Positions 17,447 through 25,739 of a stretch of DNA of 64,000 bases are shown one piece after another. This DNA comes from Mesorhizobium sp. B1-1-8. Its GTDB lineage: Bacteria > Pseudomonadota > Alphaproteobacteria > Rhizobiales > Rhizobiaceae. The notes under the pieces are model-generated. The model was not told the origin of the DNA. It was given only the letters and a program-made list of their open reading frames with translations, and made no database searches. The DNA lies in NCBI RefSeq assembly GCF_006442795.2, contig NZ_CP083956.1:2271501-2335500 (forward strand), written 5' to 3'. Numbering within the stretch: the first letter of the stretch is position 1; every line of letters starts with the position of its first letter. Made by a program: the position numbers and the translations under genes.

Positions 17447-17462
17447 TGGCACGGCGCTTGCT
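17447..17462 (+). promoter_or_regulatory. Sigma54 (-24/-12) promoter of the mim operon
   Basis: TGGCACGGCGCTTGCT matches the sigma54 consensus TGGCAC-N5-TTGCW exactly, with GG at 17448-17449 and GC at 17460-17461. Transcription would start near 17473, giving a leader of about 275 bases before mimA. A sigma54-dependent activator gene with GAFTGA (mimR) lies at the end of the same cluster, which supports the call. Confidence 0.88.
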
Positions 17463-17748
17463 TTGTCTGTTTCCATAAGAAGCCCATCGCGCTCTCGTCG
17501 CGGTGCTAAAAGAACGAAGGAACGGAGGAAGCAGGTCCGCTTCGATACGCCCATCGCAAGTGCGGTTGGCGTAGCGAGCCGCGCCAGACCCCTCACAAAC
17601 CTTTGCCGCGATCCACTTGAACAGCCCGGCCCTCGGTCGCGCCTGAATGCGCAACCCTTTGTCGTGCCGTTCGCACTCTCACTGGCGGCGCTGTTTGCCG
17701 TCTCACGTCCGGATCAAGGGATCCGCGGCTCAAACCTGGTGGAGGCTT

Positions 17749-19422
17749 ATGACGATGTCGTCTTTGACGCTCAACAAGATTACCTCGCAACGCGGCATTT
17801 CCGTAGGCGAGGCGACGAAGAAGATTTCCGACCTCGGTTGGAACCCGACCTATGTCCAGGAAGCGATGACGTTTCCGACCGACTACAAGATCGCCAAGGC
17901 GCCGCGCGATCCGATGAAGCAGGTGCTGCGCTCCTATTTCCCGATGCAGGAGGAGAAGGACAATCGCGTCTATGGCGCGCTCGATGCCGCTCTTCGCGGC
18001 GACATGTTCCGCAATGTCGAGCCGCGCTGGGTGGAATGGATGAAGCTCTTCCTCGCCATCATTCCCTTCCCGGAAATCTCCGCCGCCCGTTCGATGGCGA
18101 TGGTGGCGCGGCTGGCGCCCGGCGAGGATCTCAGGACCGGCTTCACCATGCAGATGGTCGACGAGTTCCGCCACTCCACGATCCAGATGAACCTGAAGAA
18201 GTGGTACATGGAGAACTACATCGACCCGGCGGGCTTCGACATCACCGAGGAAGCCTTCGGCAAGTGCTATGCGACGACCATCGGCCGCCAGTTCGGCGAA
18301 GGCTTCATCACCGGCGACACGATGACGGCCGCGTGCATGTACCTGACCGTCGTCGCCGAGACGGCATTCACCAACACGCTCTTCGTCGCCATGCCCTCCG
18401 AGGCGGCGCGCAACGGCGACTACGCGCTGCCGACCGTCTTCCTGTCCGTGCAGTCCGACGAGAGCCGGCACATCGGCAACGGCCACTCGCTGCTGATGGC
18501 TGCGCTGAAGGAGCCTGAGAACCACCTGCTGCTCGAGCGCGACATGCGCTACGCCTTCTGGCAGAACCACGCCATCGTCGACGCCGCCATCGGCACCTTC
18601 ATCGAATACGGCACCACCAATCGCGACAAGAACAAGGAATCCTACGCGGAGATGTGGCACCGCTGGATCTACGAAGACTACTATCGCACCTACATGCTGC
18701 CGCTCGAGAAGTACGGCATCAAGATCCACCATGACGATGTCCAGGCAGCCTGGGAGCGCATTACCAAGAAGAACTACGTCCACAAGGTCGGCCAGTTCTT
18801 CGCGGTCGGCTGGCCGGTGAACTTCTGGCGCATCGAGGCCCAGACCGACAAGGACTTCGAGTGGTTCGAGCACAAATATCCGGGCTGGTACGCCGAGTTC
18901 GGCGACTTCTGGAAATGGTACGCCAAGCTCAGCCACAAGGGCGAGAAGGTGCTCTTGTTCAACAGCGATGTCGGCTACGTCTATCCGCACCGCTGCTGGT
19001 CCTGCTTGGTGCCTTGCCTGATCCGCGAGGACATCGTGGTCGACGAGATCGACGGGCAGCTGCACACCTTCGCCCACGAACTCGACCGCTGGACCGCCGT
19101 CGAAGCCTTCGCCGATGAGTATCAGGGCCGTCCGACGCCCGCGATGGGCCGCTTCAGCGGCAAGCGCGAGTGGGAGACGCTCTATGACGGCTGGGATCTC
19201 GCCGACGCAATCAAGGATCTCAACTTCGTCCGTTCAGACGGCAAGACGCTGATCCCGCAGCCGCATTTGCGTTTTGGCGCCGACGAGCAGTGGACGCTCG
19301 ACGATGTGCGCGGCAACGTCCTCGGATCGCCGTTAAAGGCGCTTCGCGGCATGTCGCCGGCCGATCGTGAAAAGCACCTGGCCGAGTATCGGGCCGGCTT
19401 CACCATCACGTCCTTCAACTGA
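17749..19422 (+). CDS. mimA: Group-6 soluble di-iron monooxygenase, hydroxylase large subunit
   Basis: 557-residue catalytic subunit of a propane/phenol/acetone-type binuclear iron monooxygenase. The family stretches SYFPMQEEKDNRVYGALDAA and WPVNFWRIEAQTDKDFEWFE are present. The two ExxH iron-ligand motifs are DEFRH (Glu139, His142) and DESRH (Glu238, His241). It matches MimA/PrmA in length and order of motifs as I recall them. ATG 17749 follows GGTGGAGG closely; ATG 17755 has better spacing, so either may be used. It is the first gene of mimABCD and is transcribed from the sigma54 promoter at 17447. The substrate (propane, acetone, methyl ketones or phenols) cannot be told from sequence. Confidence 0.92.
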   Translation: MTMSSLTLNKITSQRGISVGEATKKISDLGWNPTYVQEAMTFPTDYKIAKAPRDPMKQVLRSYFPMQEEKDNRVYGALDAALRGDMFRNVEPRWVEWMKLFLAIIPFPEISAARSMAMVARLAPGEDLRTGFTMQMVDEFRHSTIQMNLKKWYMENYIDPAGFDITEEAFGKCYATTIGRQFGEGFITGDTMTAACMYLTVVAETAFTNTLFVAMPSEAARNGDYALPTVFLSVQSDESRHIGNGHSLLMAALKEPENHLLLERDMRYAFWQNHAIVDAAIGTFIEYGTTNRDKNKESYAEMWHRWIYEDYYRTYMLPLEKYGIKIHHDDVQAAWERITKKNYVHKVGQFFAVGWPVNFWRIEAQTDKDFEWFEHKYPGWYAEFGDFWKWYAKLSHKGEKVLLFNSDVGYVYPHRCWSCLVPCLIREDIVVDEIDGQLHTFAHELDRWTAVEAFADEYQGRPTPAMGRFSGKREWETLYDGWDLADAIKDLNFVRSDGKTLIPQPHLRFGADEQWTLDDVRGNVLGSPLKALRGMSPADREKHLAEYRAGFTITSFN

Positions 19423-19431
19423 CCATACGAG

Positions 19432-19458
19432 CGCGGGGGCCGGGTTCCGGCCCCCGCG
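19432..19458 (+). promoter_or_regulatory. Strong hairpin between mimA and mimB
   Basis: CGCGGGGGCCGG (19432-19443) pairs perfectly with 19447-19458 over twelve G-C base pairs with a 3-base loop, ten bases after the mimA stop. There is no U-tract. It probably stabilises the mimA message or lowers downstream expression, so that hydroxylase is made in excess over reductase. Confidence 0.65.
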
Positions 19459-19522
19459 ACATTCCAAAGGAAGGCCATCTCCTGTCCTGCGGACGGGCCG
19501 GAGAGGAATTGGGAGGTTATCG

Positions 19523-20581
19523 ATGACTGGTGCTCACACCGTGCGCCTGGAGCCGGTCGGCGTCGAGTTCGAGGTCGAAAACGGCGAGACGGTCCTGAAC
19601 GCGGCATTCCGCCAGGGGATTGCGCTGCCGCATGGCTGCAAGGAAGGGCAATGCTCGGCCTGCAAATGCGTGCTGCTCGAAGGCGAGGTCGACATGCTGA
19701 AATACTCGACCTTCGCCCTCAACGACACCGAGAAGGATGCCGGGCACATCCTGTTGTGCCGGTCCATCGCCTATTCCGACATGCATGTCGAGCTTCTCAA
19801 CTACGACGAGGAGGTGCTGGCGAAATCAATCGCGGTGAAGACGTTCAAAGGCCGGATCTCGAAATTCGAACATCTGACCCATGACATCCGCGGCATCGAG
19901 ATCGAGCTCGGCTCGCCGATAAAATTCTGGGCTGGGCAATATGTCGACATCACGGTCACCACGCAAAAAGGGGAGACGATTACGCGCTCGTTCTCCATGG
20001 CAAATACGCCGGACCAAACCCAAAAACTTTCCTTCATCATCAAGAAATATCCCGAAGGAAAGTTCTCCGGAGAGCTTGATTCCGGAGGCATCCGCGTCGG
20101 AGCCGAAGTCACTGTCGCCGGACCCTATGGAACCTGCTTCCGGCGGGAGGAACGGCAAGGTCCCCTGATCCTGGTCGGCGCGGGCTCCGGCATATCGCCG
20201 GTTTGGTCGATCCTCAACGATCACCTGAACAGCGGCGAGAAGCGGGACGTGTTCTTCTTCTACGGCGCGCGGACCCCCACCGACCTGTTCTATCTCGACA
20301 GGATCGCCGAGCTTGCCGGCCGCCACCCGGAGCTGAACTTCATCCCGGTGCTGTCGCATGTGAATGGCGAGGCTTGGGACGGCGAGCGCGGCTTCGTCCA
20401 CCAGAGCGTCGACGCCAAGCTCAAGGAACTGGCGGTCGACGGGCAGGGCGACGTCTATGCCTGCGGTCCGCCGCCCATGATCGATGCGCTGCAGCCGGTC
20501 CTGTTCATGAACGGCTTCGAGACCGAACGCATCTTCTTCGACCGGTTCACCACGTCGTCCAGCGCCACCCCGGGCCATTGA
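19523..20581 (+). CDS. mimB: Monooxygenase NADH reductase (2Fe-2S ferredoxin plus FAD/NAD domains)
   Basis: 352-residue electron-transfer subunit. The N-terminal plant-type [2Fe-2S] domain has CKEGQCSACKC and a later LLC (residues about 38-78). The ferredoxin-reductase FAD motif is RSFSMANTP, and the NAD-binding motif is LILVGAGSGISPVWSIL. It passes electrons from NADH to the MimAC hydroxylase. ATG 19523 follows GGGAGG at 6-nt spacing. The gene order large hydroxylase, reductase, small hydroxylase, coupling protein is that of group 5/6 enzymes. Confidence 0.92.
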   Translation: MTGAHTVRLEPVGVEFEVENGETVLNAAFRQGIALPHGCKEGQCSACKCVLLEGEVDMLKYSTFALNDTEKDAGHILLCRSIAYSDMHVELLNYDEEVLAKSIAVKTFKGRISKFEHLTHDIRGIEIELGSPIKFWAGQYVDITVTTQKGETITRSFSMANTPDQTQKLSFIIKKYPEGKFSGELDSGGIRVGAEVTVAGPYGTCFRREERQGPLILVGAGSGISPVWSILNDHLNSGEKRDVFFFYGARTPTDLFYLDRIAELAGRHPELNFIPVLSHVNGEAWDGERGFVHQSVDAKLKELAVDGQGDVYACGPPPMIDALQPVLFMNGFETERIFFDRFTTSSSATPGH

Positions 20582-20633
20582 GACGGCCCGGAGCCAACGA
20601 CACCAAAGCAACTGCAACAAGGGAGTGAAGACA

Positions 20634-21692
20634 ATGGTAGCAACGTCGAGTTCAGTCGGATCGGGAGCCGCGGGAGCCGCGATCTTCGCCGATTCCGACA
20701 GCCGCAAATATCGGTATTTCGATCCGAAAGGCCAGCGCGCCACCCATTACGAGGATGTCACGGTCGACGTGCAGCCCGATCCCGAGCGCTACCTGATCCA
20801 GGACTGGATCATTTCCTTCTCGAACGGCAAGGGCGCCTACATCAAGGACAATACCGCCGCCAGGAGCTCGAACTGGCATGCCTTCCGGGCTCCCGACCAG
20901 GAGTGGGAGCGCACGCATTATCAGCGCCAGTCGAAGATCGAGACGATGGTGCAGAGCGTCATCACCAATGCCCGCCGCGCCGGCGCGCCGAAGACCTTCG
21001 ACAAGGTCTGGGCCAAGCTCCTGCAGGCGCATCTTGGAGCATGGAAACATGCCGAGTTCGGCCTCGGCACTTCGCTGATGCAGGCGCAGCGCTACGGCTA
21101 CACGCAGATGATCAACAACGCCACGCTGACCAATTCGTCCTACAAGCTGAGGCTCGCCCAGGACATCACGCTTTATCTCGCCGAGATCGGCATGGATATC
21201 GCCGGCTGGGACGACGAGCTCGGCAAGAAGCACTGGCTGGAGGACGGTGTCTGGCAGGGCACCCGCGAGGCGGTCGAAACCATCATGGGCACGACCGACT
21301 ATCTGGAACAGTACTTCGCCATCAACATAGTGTTCGAGCCGCTGGTTGGCGAACTGTTCCGCTCCGGCTTCCTAATGCAGGCGGCAGCGGCCAACCACGA
21401 CTTCATCACACCGCCGGTGATCTCGGCGGCCGAAGCCGACTACGAGCGCAACCTCGCCAACACCATCGACCTGATCTACCTGCTTGCCAATGACGAGAAG
21501 CATGGCGCGGCGAACAGGAAGCTCTTCCAGGGCTGGGTGAATAAGCACGGCGTGCTTGCCGACAAAGCAGCCACCGGCCTTCAGCCGATCTGGTCGATGC
21601 CGCATTCCAAGCCGATTTCCTTCACCGACGTTCGCGCCCAATCCGAGGAACGGATCGGCCAGATTCTCGGCGAACTCGGCCTCAAGCGCTGA
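20634..21692 (+). CDS. mimC: Monooxygenase hydroxylase small (beta) subunit
   Basis: 352-residue hydroxylase beta subunit. It shows the family segments QDWIISFSNGKGAYIKDNT and, in the middle, a helical ferritin-like fold without the ExxH iron ligands, as expected of a non-catalytic beta chain. ATG 20634 is preceded by AAGGGAG; an in-frame GTG at 20625 is possible but lies within that site. With MimA it forms the alpha2beta2 hydroxylase. A low-complexity Ser/Gly/Ala stretch follows the start. Confidence 0.9.
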   Translation: MVATSSSVGSGAAGAAIFADSDSRKYRYFDPKGQRATHYEDVTVDVQPDPERYLIQDWIISFSNGKGAYIKDNTAARSSNWHAFRAPDQEWERTHYQRQSKIETMVQSVITNARRAGAPKTFDKVWAKLLQAHLGAWKHAEFGLGTSLMQAQRYGYTQMINNATLTNSSYKLRLAQDITLYLAEIGMDIAGWDDELGKKHWLEDGVWQGTREAVETIMGTTDYLEQYFAINIVFEPLVGELFRSGFLMQAAAANHDFITPPVISAAEADYERNLANTIDLIYLLANDEKHGAANRKLFQGWVNKHGVLADKAATGLQPIWSMPHSKPISFTDVRAQSEERIGQILGELGLKR

Positions 21693-21709
21693 ACAGGGAG
21701 AAGACTAAC

Positions 21710-22078
21710 ATGTCAGTAGCAGCACGCGACGCCTCGCAGTCCAACATCTTCAAGTCGATGAAGGACATCACCTTCGAACAGACGATTTCGCACCAGTGCG
21801 GCGTCACCATGAACGACTCGGTCGAGGCCCGCGCCATCGCCGAATTCATGGGCAAGAAGCCGGGGGTCATCGTCACCTACCAGCCGGCCATGATCCGCAT
21901 CGACGGCGACGGCAAGCTCATCTTCAAGATGGACGAGATCAGCGAATATCTCGGACGCGACATGACCGCGGAGATCTTCGAGGTCAACACCTCCACCCAT
22001 TACGGCCGCATGGTGCGCGTCGACGACAACACCGTGATCCTGTTCGGGAACATGGACGAAGTCTTCGAATACATCTGA
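21710..22078 (+). CDS. mimD: Monooxygenase coupling (effector) protein
   Basis: 122-residue MmoB/DmpM-type regulatory protein without cofactor motifs. Recognisable parts are CGVTMNDSVEARAIAEFM and KPGVIVTYQPAMIRIDGDGK. It binds the hydroxylase and tunes substrate access and electron transfer. It starts 17 bases after mimC with a GGGAGAAG site and completes the four-component enzyme. Confidence 0.92.
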   Translation: MSVAARDASQSNIFKSMKDITFEQTISHQCGVTMNDSVEARAIAEFMGKKPGVIVTYQPAMIRIDGDGKLIFKMDEISEYLGRDMTAEIFEVNTSTHYGRMVRVDDNTVILFGNMDEVFEYI

Positions 22079-22091
22079 CGAAGCCGGGCAC

Positions 22092-22119
22092 CGGCGCGCC
22101 TCGCGGACGCGGCGCGCCG
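22092..22119 (+). promoter_or_regulatory. Hairpin after mimD
   Basis: CGGCGCGCC (22092-22100) and GGCGCGCCG (22111-22119) form a 9-bp GC-only stem with a 10-base loop, 14 nt after the mimD stop. It marks the boundary between the monooxygenase subunit genes and the accessory genes. No U-tract follows, so it is a processing or attenuation site rather than a strong terminator. Confidence 0.5.
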
Positions 22120-22165
22120 ACTCAATCAACACGACGGCATCAACGCGACGATTGCGGAGGCAAAA

Positions 22166-23188
22166 ATGTACAGGACACCTGAAGGCAAGGACATCTTCGT
22201 GGTCGATGGCCACACTCATTTCTGGGACGGCAGCCCCGAGAACCAGAGGAACATCCACGGCAAGCAGTTCATCGAGTGCTTCTACGCCTATCATACCGGG
22301 CTGAGCCCGAAGGAGCAGCTGTGGGAGAAAAGCAAGTTCGAGAAATACAGCGCCGACGATCTCTATCGCGACCTGTTCATCGACGGTCCCGACGACGTGG
22401 CGATCGTCCAGTCCACCTATCTGAAGGATTTCTACAAGAACGGCTTCAACACGATCGAGCGCAACGCGGCCGTCGCCAAGCGCTATCCGGAGCGCTTCGT
22501 CGTCAACGGCGCCTTCGATCCGCGCGATGGTGAGAAGGCGCTGGAATACATCCACTTCATGAAGGAGACTTACGACATCAAGGGCGTGAAGATGTACACG
22601 GCCGAGTGGAACGGCGCCTCCAAAGGCTGGAAGCTCACCGATCCCGATGCCTACAAGTGCTTTGAGCTGTGCGACAAGCTGGGCATCAGGAACATCCACG
22701 TCCACAAGGGCCCGACGATCATCCCGCTCAGCAAGGACGCGTTCGACGTGCATGACGTCGACCATGCGGCGACGGATTTCCAGGGCCTCAACTGGATCAT
22801 CGAGCATTGCGGGCTGCCGCGCCTCGACGATTTCTGCTGGATCGCGACGCAGGAAACCAATGTCTATGGCGGCCTTGCGGTGGCGCTGCCCTTCATCCAT
22901 TCGCGCCCGCGCTATTTCGGCGAGGTCATCGGCGAACTGCTGTTCTGGATCGGGCCGGAGAAGATCCTGTTCGGCTCCGACTACGCGATCTGGACGCCGC
23001 GCTGGCTCGTCGAGAAATTCTGGGCGTATCAGATCCCCGAGGACATCGCTGCGGAACGCGGCGTGCAGCTGACCGACGAGATCAAGGAGAAGATCCTCGG
23101 CCTCAATGCCGCGCGCCTCTACAACATCGACATCGAAGCAAAGAAGAAGGCGCTCGCGAGTTCGCCCTTCAGCATCGCGGCGGAGTAG
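22166..23188 (+). CDS. Amidohydrolase-family (amidohydrolase 2) protein of the mim cluster
   Basis: 340-residue TIM-barrel metal-dependent hydrolase/decarboxylase. The N-terminal metal motif is DGHTHFW. Later conserved elements are NWIIEHCGLPRLDDF and the FGSDYAIWTPRW stretch with the late Asp. An equivalent gene follows mimABCD/prmABCD in actinobacteria as I recall. Its role there is unclear: iron insertion, assembly or processing of an oxidation product have been considered. ATG 22166 follows GGAGG at 6-nt spacing. Confidence 0.82.
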   Translation: MYRTPEGKDIFVVDGHTHFWDGSPENQRNIHGKQFIECFYAYHTGLSPKEQLWEKSKFEKYSADDLYRDLFIDGPDDVAIVQSTYLKDFYKNGFNTIERNAAVAKRYPERFVVNGAFDPRDGEKALEYIHFMKETYDIKGVKMYTAEWNGASKGWKLTDPDAYKCFELCDKLGIRNIHVHKGPTIIPLSKDAFDVHDVDHAATDFQGLNWIIEHCGLPRLDDFCWIATQETNVYGGLAVALPFIHSRPRYFGEVIGELLFWIGPEKILFGSDYAIWTPRWLVEKFWAYQIPEDIAAERGVQLTDEIKEKILGLNAARLYNIDIEAKKKALASSPFSIAAE

Positions 23189-23193
23189 GGGCC

Positions 23194-23991
23194 ATGGCAA
23201 CCGCCAGCGTTTCCGACAGCCGCGAGAAGGAACTCTGGCGGCGCCTAGGCGAGGTAAACGATCCCGAACTCGACGAACCGATCACCGAGATGGGCTTCGT
23301 CGAGCGGGCCGGGATGACGGGAGATGGCAGCGTGGAGGTCGACTTCCGCCTGCCGACCTACTGGTGCTCGCCCAACTTCGCCTTTCTCATGCTTGACGGC
23401 ATACGCAAGGCGCTCGAGCAGCTCTCCTGGTCGCCGGCCTATCGCGTGAAACTGCACGATCACATGTTCGCGGAGGAGGTTAATGGCGGCATTGAAGCCG
23501 GCAAGGCATTCGGCGAGATATTCGCCGAGCTTGCAGGAGATACGGATCTCGGGGCCGTGCGCGAAACCTTCAGGATGAAGGCTTTCAAACGGCGCCAGGA
23601 GGCGGTCCTGCGCGGCCTTCGGCAGCACGGCCTGACGGATGTCGAAATCCTCGGCATGGATCTGCCGGCATATGATGCGGCCAGCTTCGAGCCGGGCGAG
23701 GCGGCCATGCAGAAGCCACGGTACCGGGCAGCGCTGCTGGAGCGGTTTCCCGATCGCCGCATGGACGATCCCGTCTTCATGACCTGGGAGGGGCGGCAAA
23801 TTCCGCCGGCCGCGCTCAGCGCCCATCTCGCCGAATTGCGCGGGGTGCGCGTCAACATGGAGTTCAATGGCGCGCTTTGCCGCGGGCTCAAGCAGACAAG
23901 GTACAAGGAACTCGGTGTGGTCGATGGCGAGCCGACGCTGGTCGATTTCATCATGGATCGCGTGCCGGCGCGAAACGCGCCGGCCGTCTAA
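23194..23991 (+). CDS. DUF59 (MIP18/PaaD-like) iron-sulfur assembly-type protein of the mim cluster
   Basis: 265-residue protein. The N-terminal 100 residues are a DUF59 domain (NDPELDEPITEMGFVERAGM and PTYWCSPNFAFLML, which carries the conserved Cys). The C-terminal part has no family I can name. It starts five bases after the amidohydrolase gene. DUF59 proteins take part in metal-centre maturation (SufT, PaaD, MIP18), so a role in assembling the di-iron centre or the reductase cluster is plausible. A DUF59 protein accompanies mim and prm operons in actinobacteria. Confidence 0.8.
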   Translation: MATASVSDSREKELWRRLGEVNDPELDEPITEMGFVERAGMTGDGSVEVDFRLPTYWCSPNFAFLMLDGIRKALEQLSWSPAYRVKLHDHMFAEEVNGGIEAGKAFGEIFAELAGDTDLGAVRETFRMKAFKRRQEAVLRGLRQHGLTDVEILGMDLPAYDAASFEPGEAAMQKPRYRAALLERFPDRRMDDPVFMTWEGRQIPPAALSAHLAELRGVRVNMEFNGALCRGLKQTRYKELGVVDGEPTLVDFIMDRVPARNAPAV

Positions 23992-24068
23992 GCAACGCCG
24001 AAAGCAACGGCCTCCCTTCGCACGAGGCCCCCAACCAACAACCCGCCCGTAAGGCGGAAGGAGGAATC

Positions 24069-25700
24069 ATGCCTAAAATTATGCTTCACAATTCCGAGGC
24101 CCGCCGGGCCCTTGCCCGTGGCGTCTTCAGGCTGGCTGCGGCAGTCGAGCCGACGCTCGGTCCCAAGGGCATGAACGCCATGATCGACCGGCCGATCGGA
24201 ACGCCGATGGTGACCCGCGACGGCGTCAGCATCGCTTCCGAAATCGAGCTGCATGACCGTTTCGAGAACATGGGCGCGCAGGTCGTCCGCGAAGTGTCGA
24301 TGCAGACCAACGAGGTCGCCGGCGACGGCACGACGACCGCCATCGTGCTCGCCAACGCGCTGATCCAGGGCGGCATCGAGGCCAATGAGCGCGGCGCCAA
24401 ATCAGTCGATCTCTGCAAGGGCATCAACCTTGCCGTGGCCGCTGTGGTAACAGCCCTCAAGGCATCGGCCAAGCCCGCCAAGGGCAACGGCATCCTCGCC
24501 TCGGTTGCCAACATCGCCGCGACCGATGCCAAGCTTGGCGCGCTGGTGGCGCAAGCGCATGAGCGCGTCGGCGCGGAAGGAGTCATCACCACCGATTTCA
24601 GCGTGACCACCGAGACCACGCTTGACGTGGTCGAGGGCATGTCCTTCGACCGCGGCTACCTCTCGCATCACATGGTGACGGACCAGGAGAAGATGGAGGC
24701 CGTGCTCGAGCGGCCCTTCATCCTGATGACCGATCTCAAGATCAAGGAGCCCACGGCGCTCGAGACTGCACGCCGTATCGCCGACGAGGCGGGGCGCCCG
24801 TTGCTGATCGTGTCCGAGGAAGTGTCGCCGGAAGTTGTGGTCACGCTGCTCGGCAAGCAGGGGCCAGGCAAATACCTCGTCGTCCATCCGCCGGAATATG
24901 GCCATTGGCGCAAGGCCATGATGGAGGACCTGGCGATCATTACCGGCGGTAGGGTGATAGCCCGCGACCTCGGCGGCCGGCTGGAGGACATCACGTTCGA
25001 CGATCTTGGGACCGCCGACCGGGTGAAGACCAGCTCATCCTACACCTCGATCATTCGCGGCGGCGGCGACCATGACGCGATCGCGGCGCGCCGCGCCCAG
25101 GTGCAGCGGCAGTATGAGGCCGCGCCGCCGAACATCGAGCAGGACAAGCTGCGCGAGCGCCTGGCCAAGCTCTCCGGCGGTACCGCGATCCTCTATGCCG
25201 GCGGCGTCACGCCGGTCGAGCAGAAGCGGACCATCCAGTTGATCGAGGATTCGCTGAATGCGGTGCGCGCGGCGTCCGAGGAGGGCGTGGTTGCCGGCGG
25301 CGGCTCGGCGTTGGCCCAGATCGCGCCGCTGCTCGACAAGGTGGCGACCGGTGTCGACGGCGATGTCGCCGAAGGCGTGGTCCTGGTCCGGTCGGTGCTG
25401 ACACGGCCGCTCTGGCGCATCGCCGCCAATGCCGGCGCCGATCCCGAAGCCGTGGTGGCCGAGGTGACGCGCATCAACGGCGGCTACGGCTATAACGCAT
25501 CCGCCGGCAGCTACCAGAACATGTTCGAAGCCGGGATCATCGATCCTGTCCGCGTCACCTACACCGCGCTGGCCAATGCTGCCTCCGTGGCGACGCTGAT
25601 CCTGACCACCGAGACACTGATCGGCGATCTTGCCGAGGATGAGGACCCGACGGCCGGGCCGGCGCTCGGCGGCGGCGCGGAAAAGCTTGGCCGCGCCTGA
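24069..25700 (+). CDS. mimG: Dedicated GroEL-type chaperonin for the monooxygenase
   Basis: 543-residue group I chaperonin. Conserved parts are PTLGPKGMNAMIDRP and VAGDGTTTAIVLANALI (ATP site), with an equatorial-domain GGGSALAQI near the end. It lacks the GGM-repeat tail of housekeeping GroEL and instead ends GGGAEKLGRA. No groES gene is next to it. In mycobacteria a GroEL homologue, MimG, is needed to fold the MimA hydroxylase, and gene position and divergence fit that role. ATG 24069 follows GGAGGAATC. Confidence 0.9.
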   Translation: MPKIMLHNSEARRALARGVFRLAAAVEPTLGPKGMNAMIDRPIGTPMVTRDGVSIASEIELHDRFENMGAQVVREVSMQTNEVAGDGTTTAIVLANALIQGGIEANERGAKSVDLCKGINLAVAAVVTALKASAKPAKGNGILASVANIAATDAKLGALVAQAHERVGAEGVITTDFSVTTETTLDVVEGMSFDRGYLSHHMVTDQEKMEAVLERPFILMTDLKIKEPTALETARRIADEAGRPLLIVSEEVSPEVVVTLLGKQGPGKYLVVHPPEYGHWRKAMMEDLAIITGGRVIARDLGGRLEDITFDDLGTADRVKTSSSYTSIIRGGGDHDAIAARRAQVQRQYEAAPPNIEQDKLRERLAKLSGGTAILYAGGVTPVEQKRTIQLIEDSLNAVRAASEEGVVAGGGSALAQIAPLLDKVATGVDGDVAEGVVLVRSVLTRPLWRIAANAGADPEAVVAEVTRINGGYGYNASAGSYQNMFEAGIIDPVRVTYTALANAASVATLILTTETLIGDLAEDEDPTAGPALGGGAEKLGRA

Positions 25701-25739
25701 CGTGGCATTCCACTGGAACGATTTCGAAAGGACACGACG

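Larger units (their letters stand above)
17199..17748. other. Divergent control region and mim leader
   Basis: 550 bases between the WD40 operon (left) and mimA (right). It holds two TTAC-N4-GTAA boxes (17337-17361), a further TTAC half-site at 17369-17372, a near-consensus -24/-12 sigma54 promoter (17447-17462) and a leader of about 275 bases. No convincing gene lies in the leader. The leftward promoter of the WD40 operon is not obvious. Confidence 0.7.

Noticed and set aside
17427..17748. Open frame in the mim leader running into mimA
   Set aside because: The frame is different from mimA, has no ribosome binding site and starts next to the sigma54 promoter; the leader is probably untranslated.
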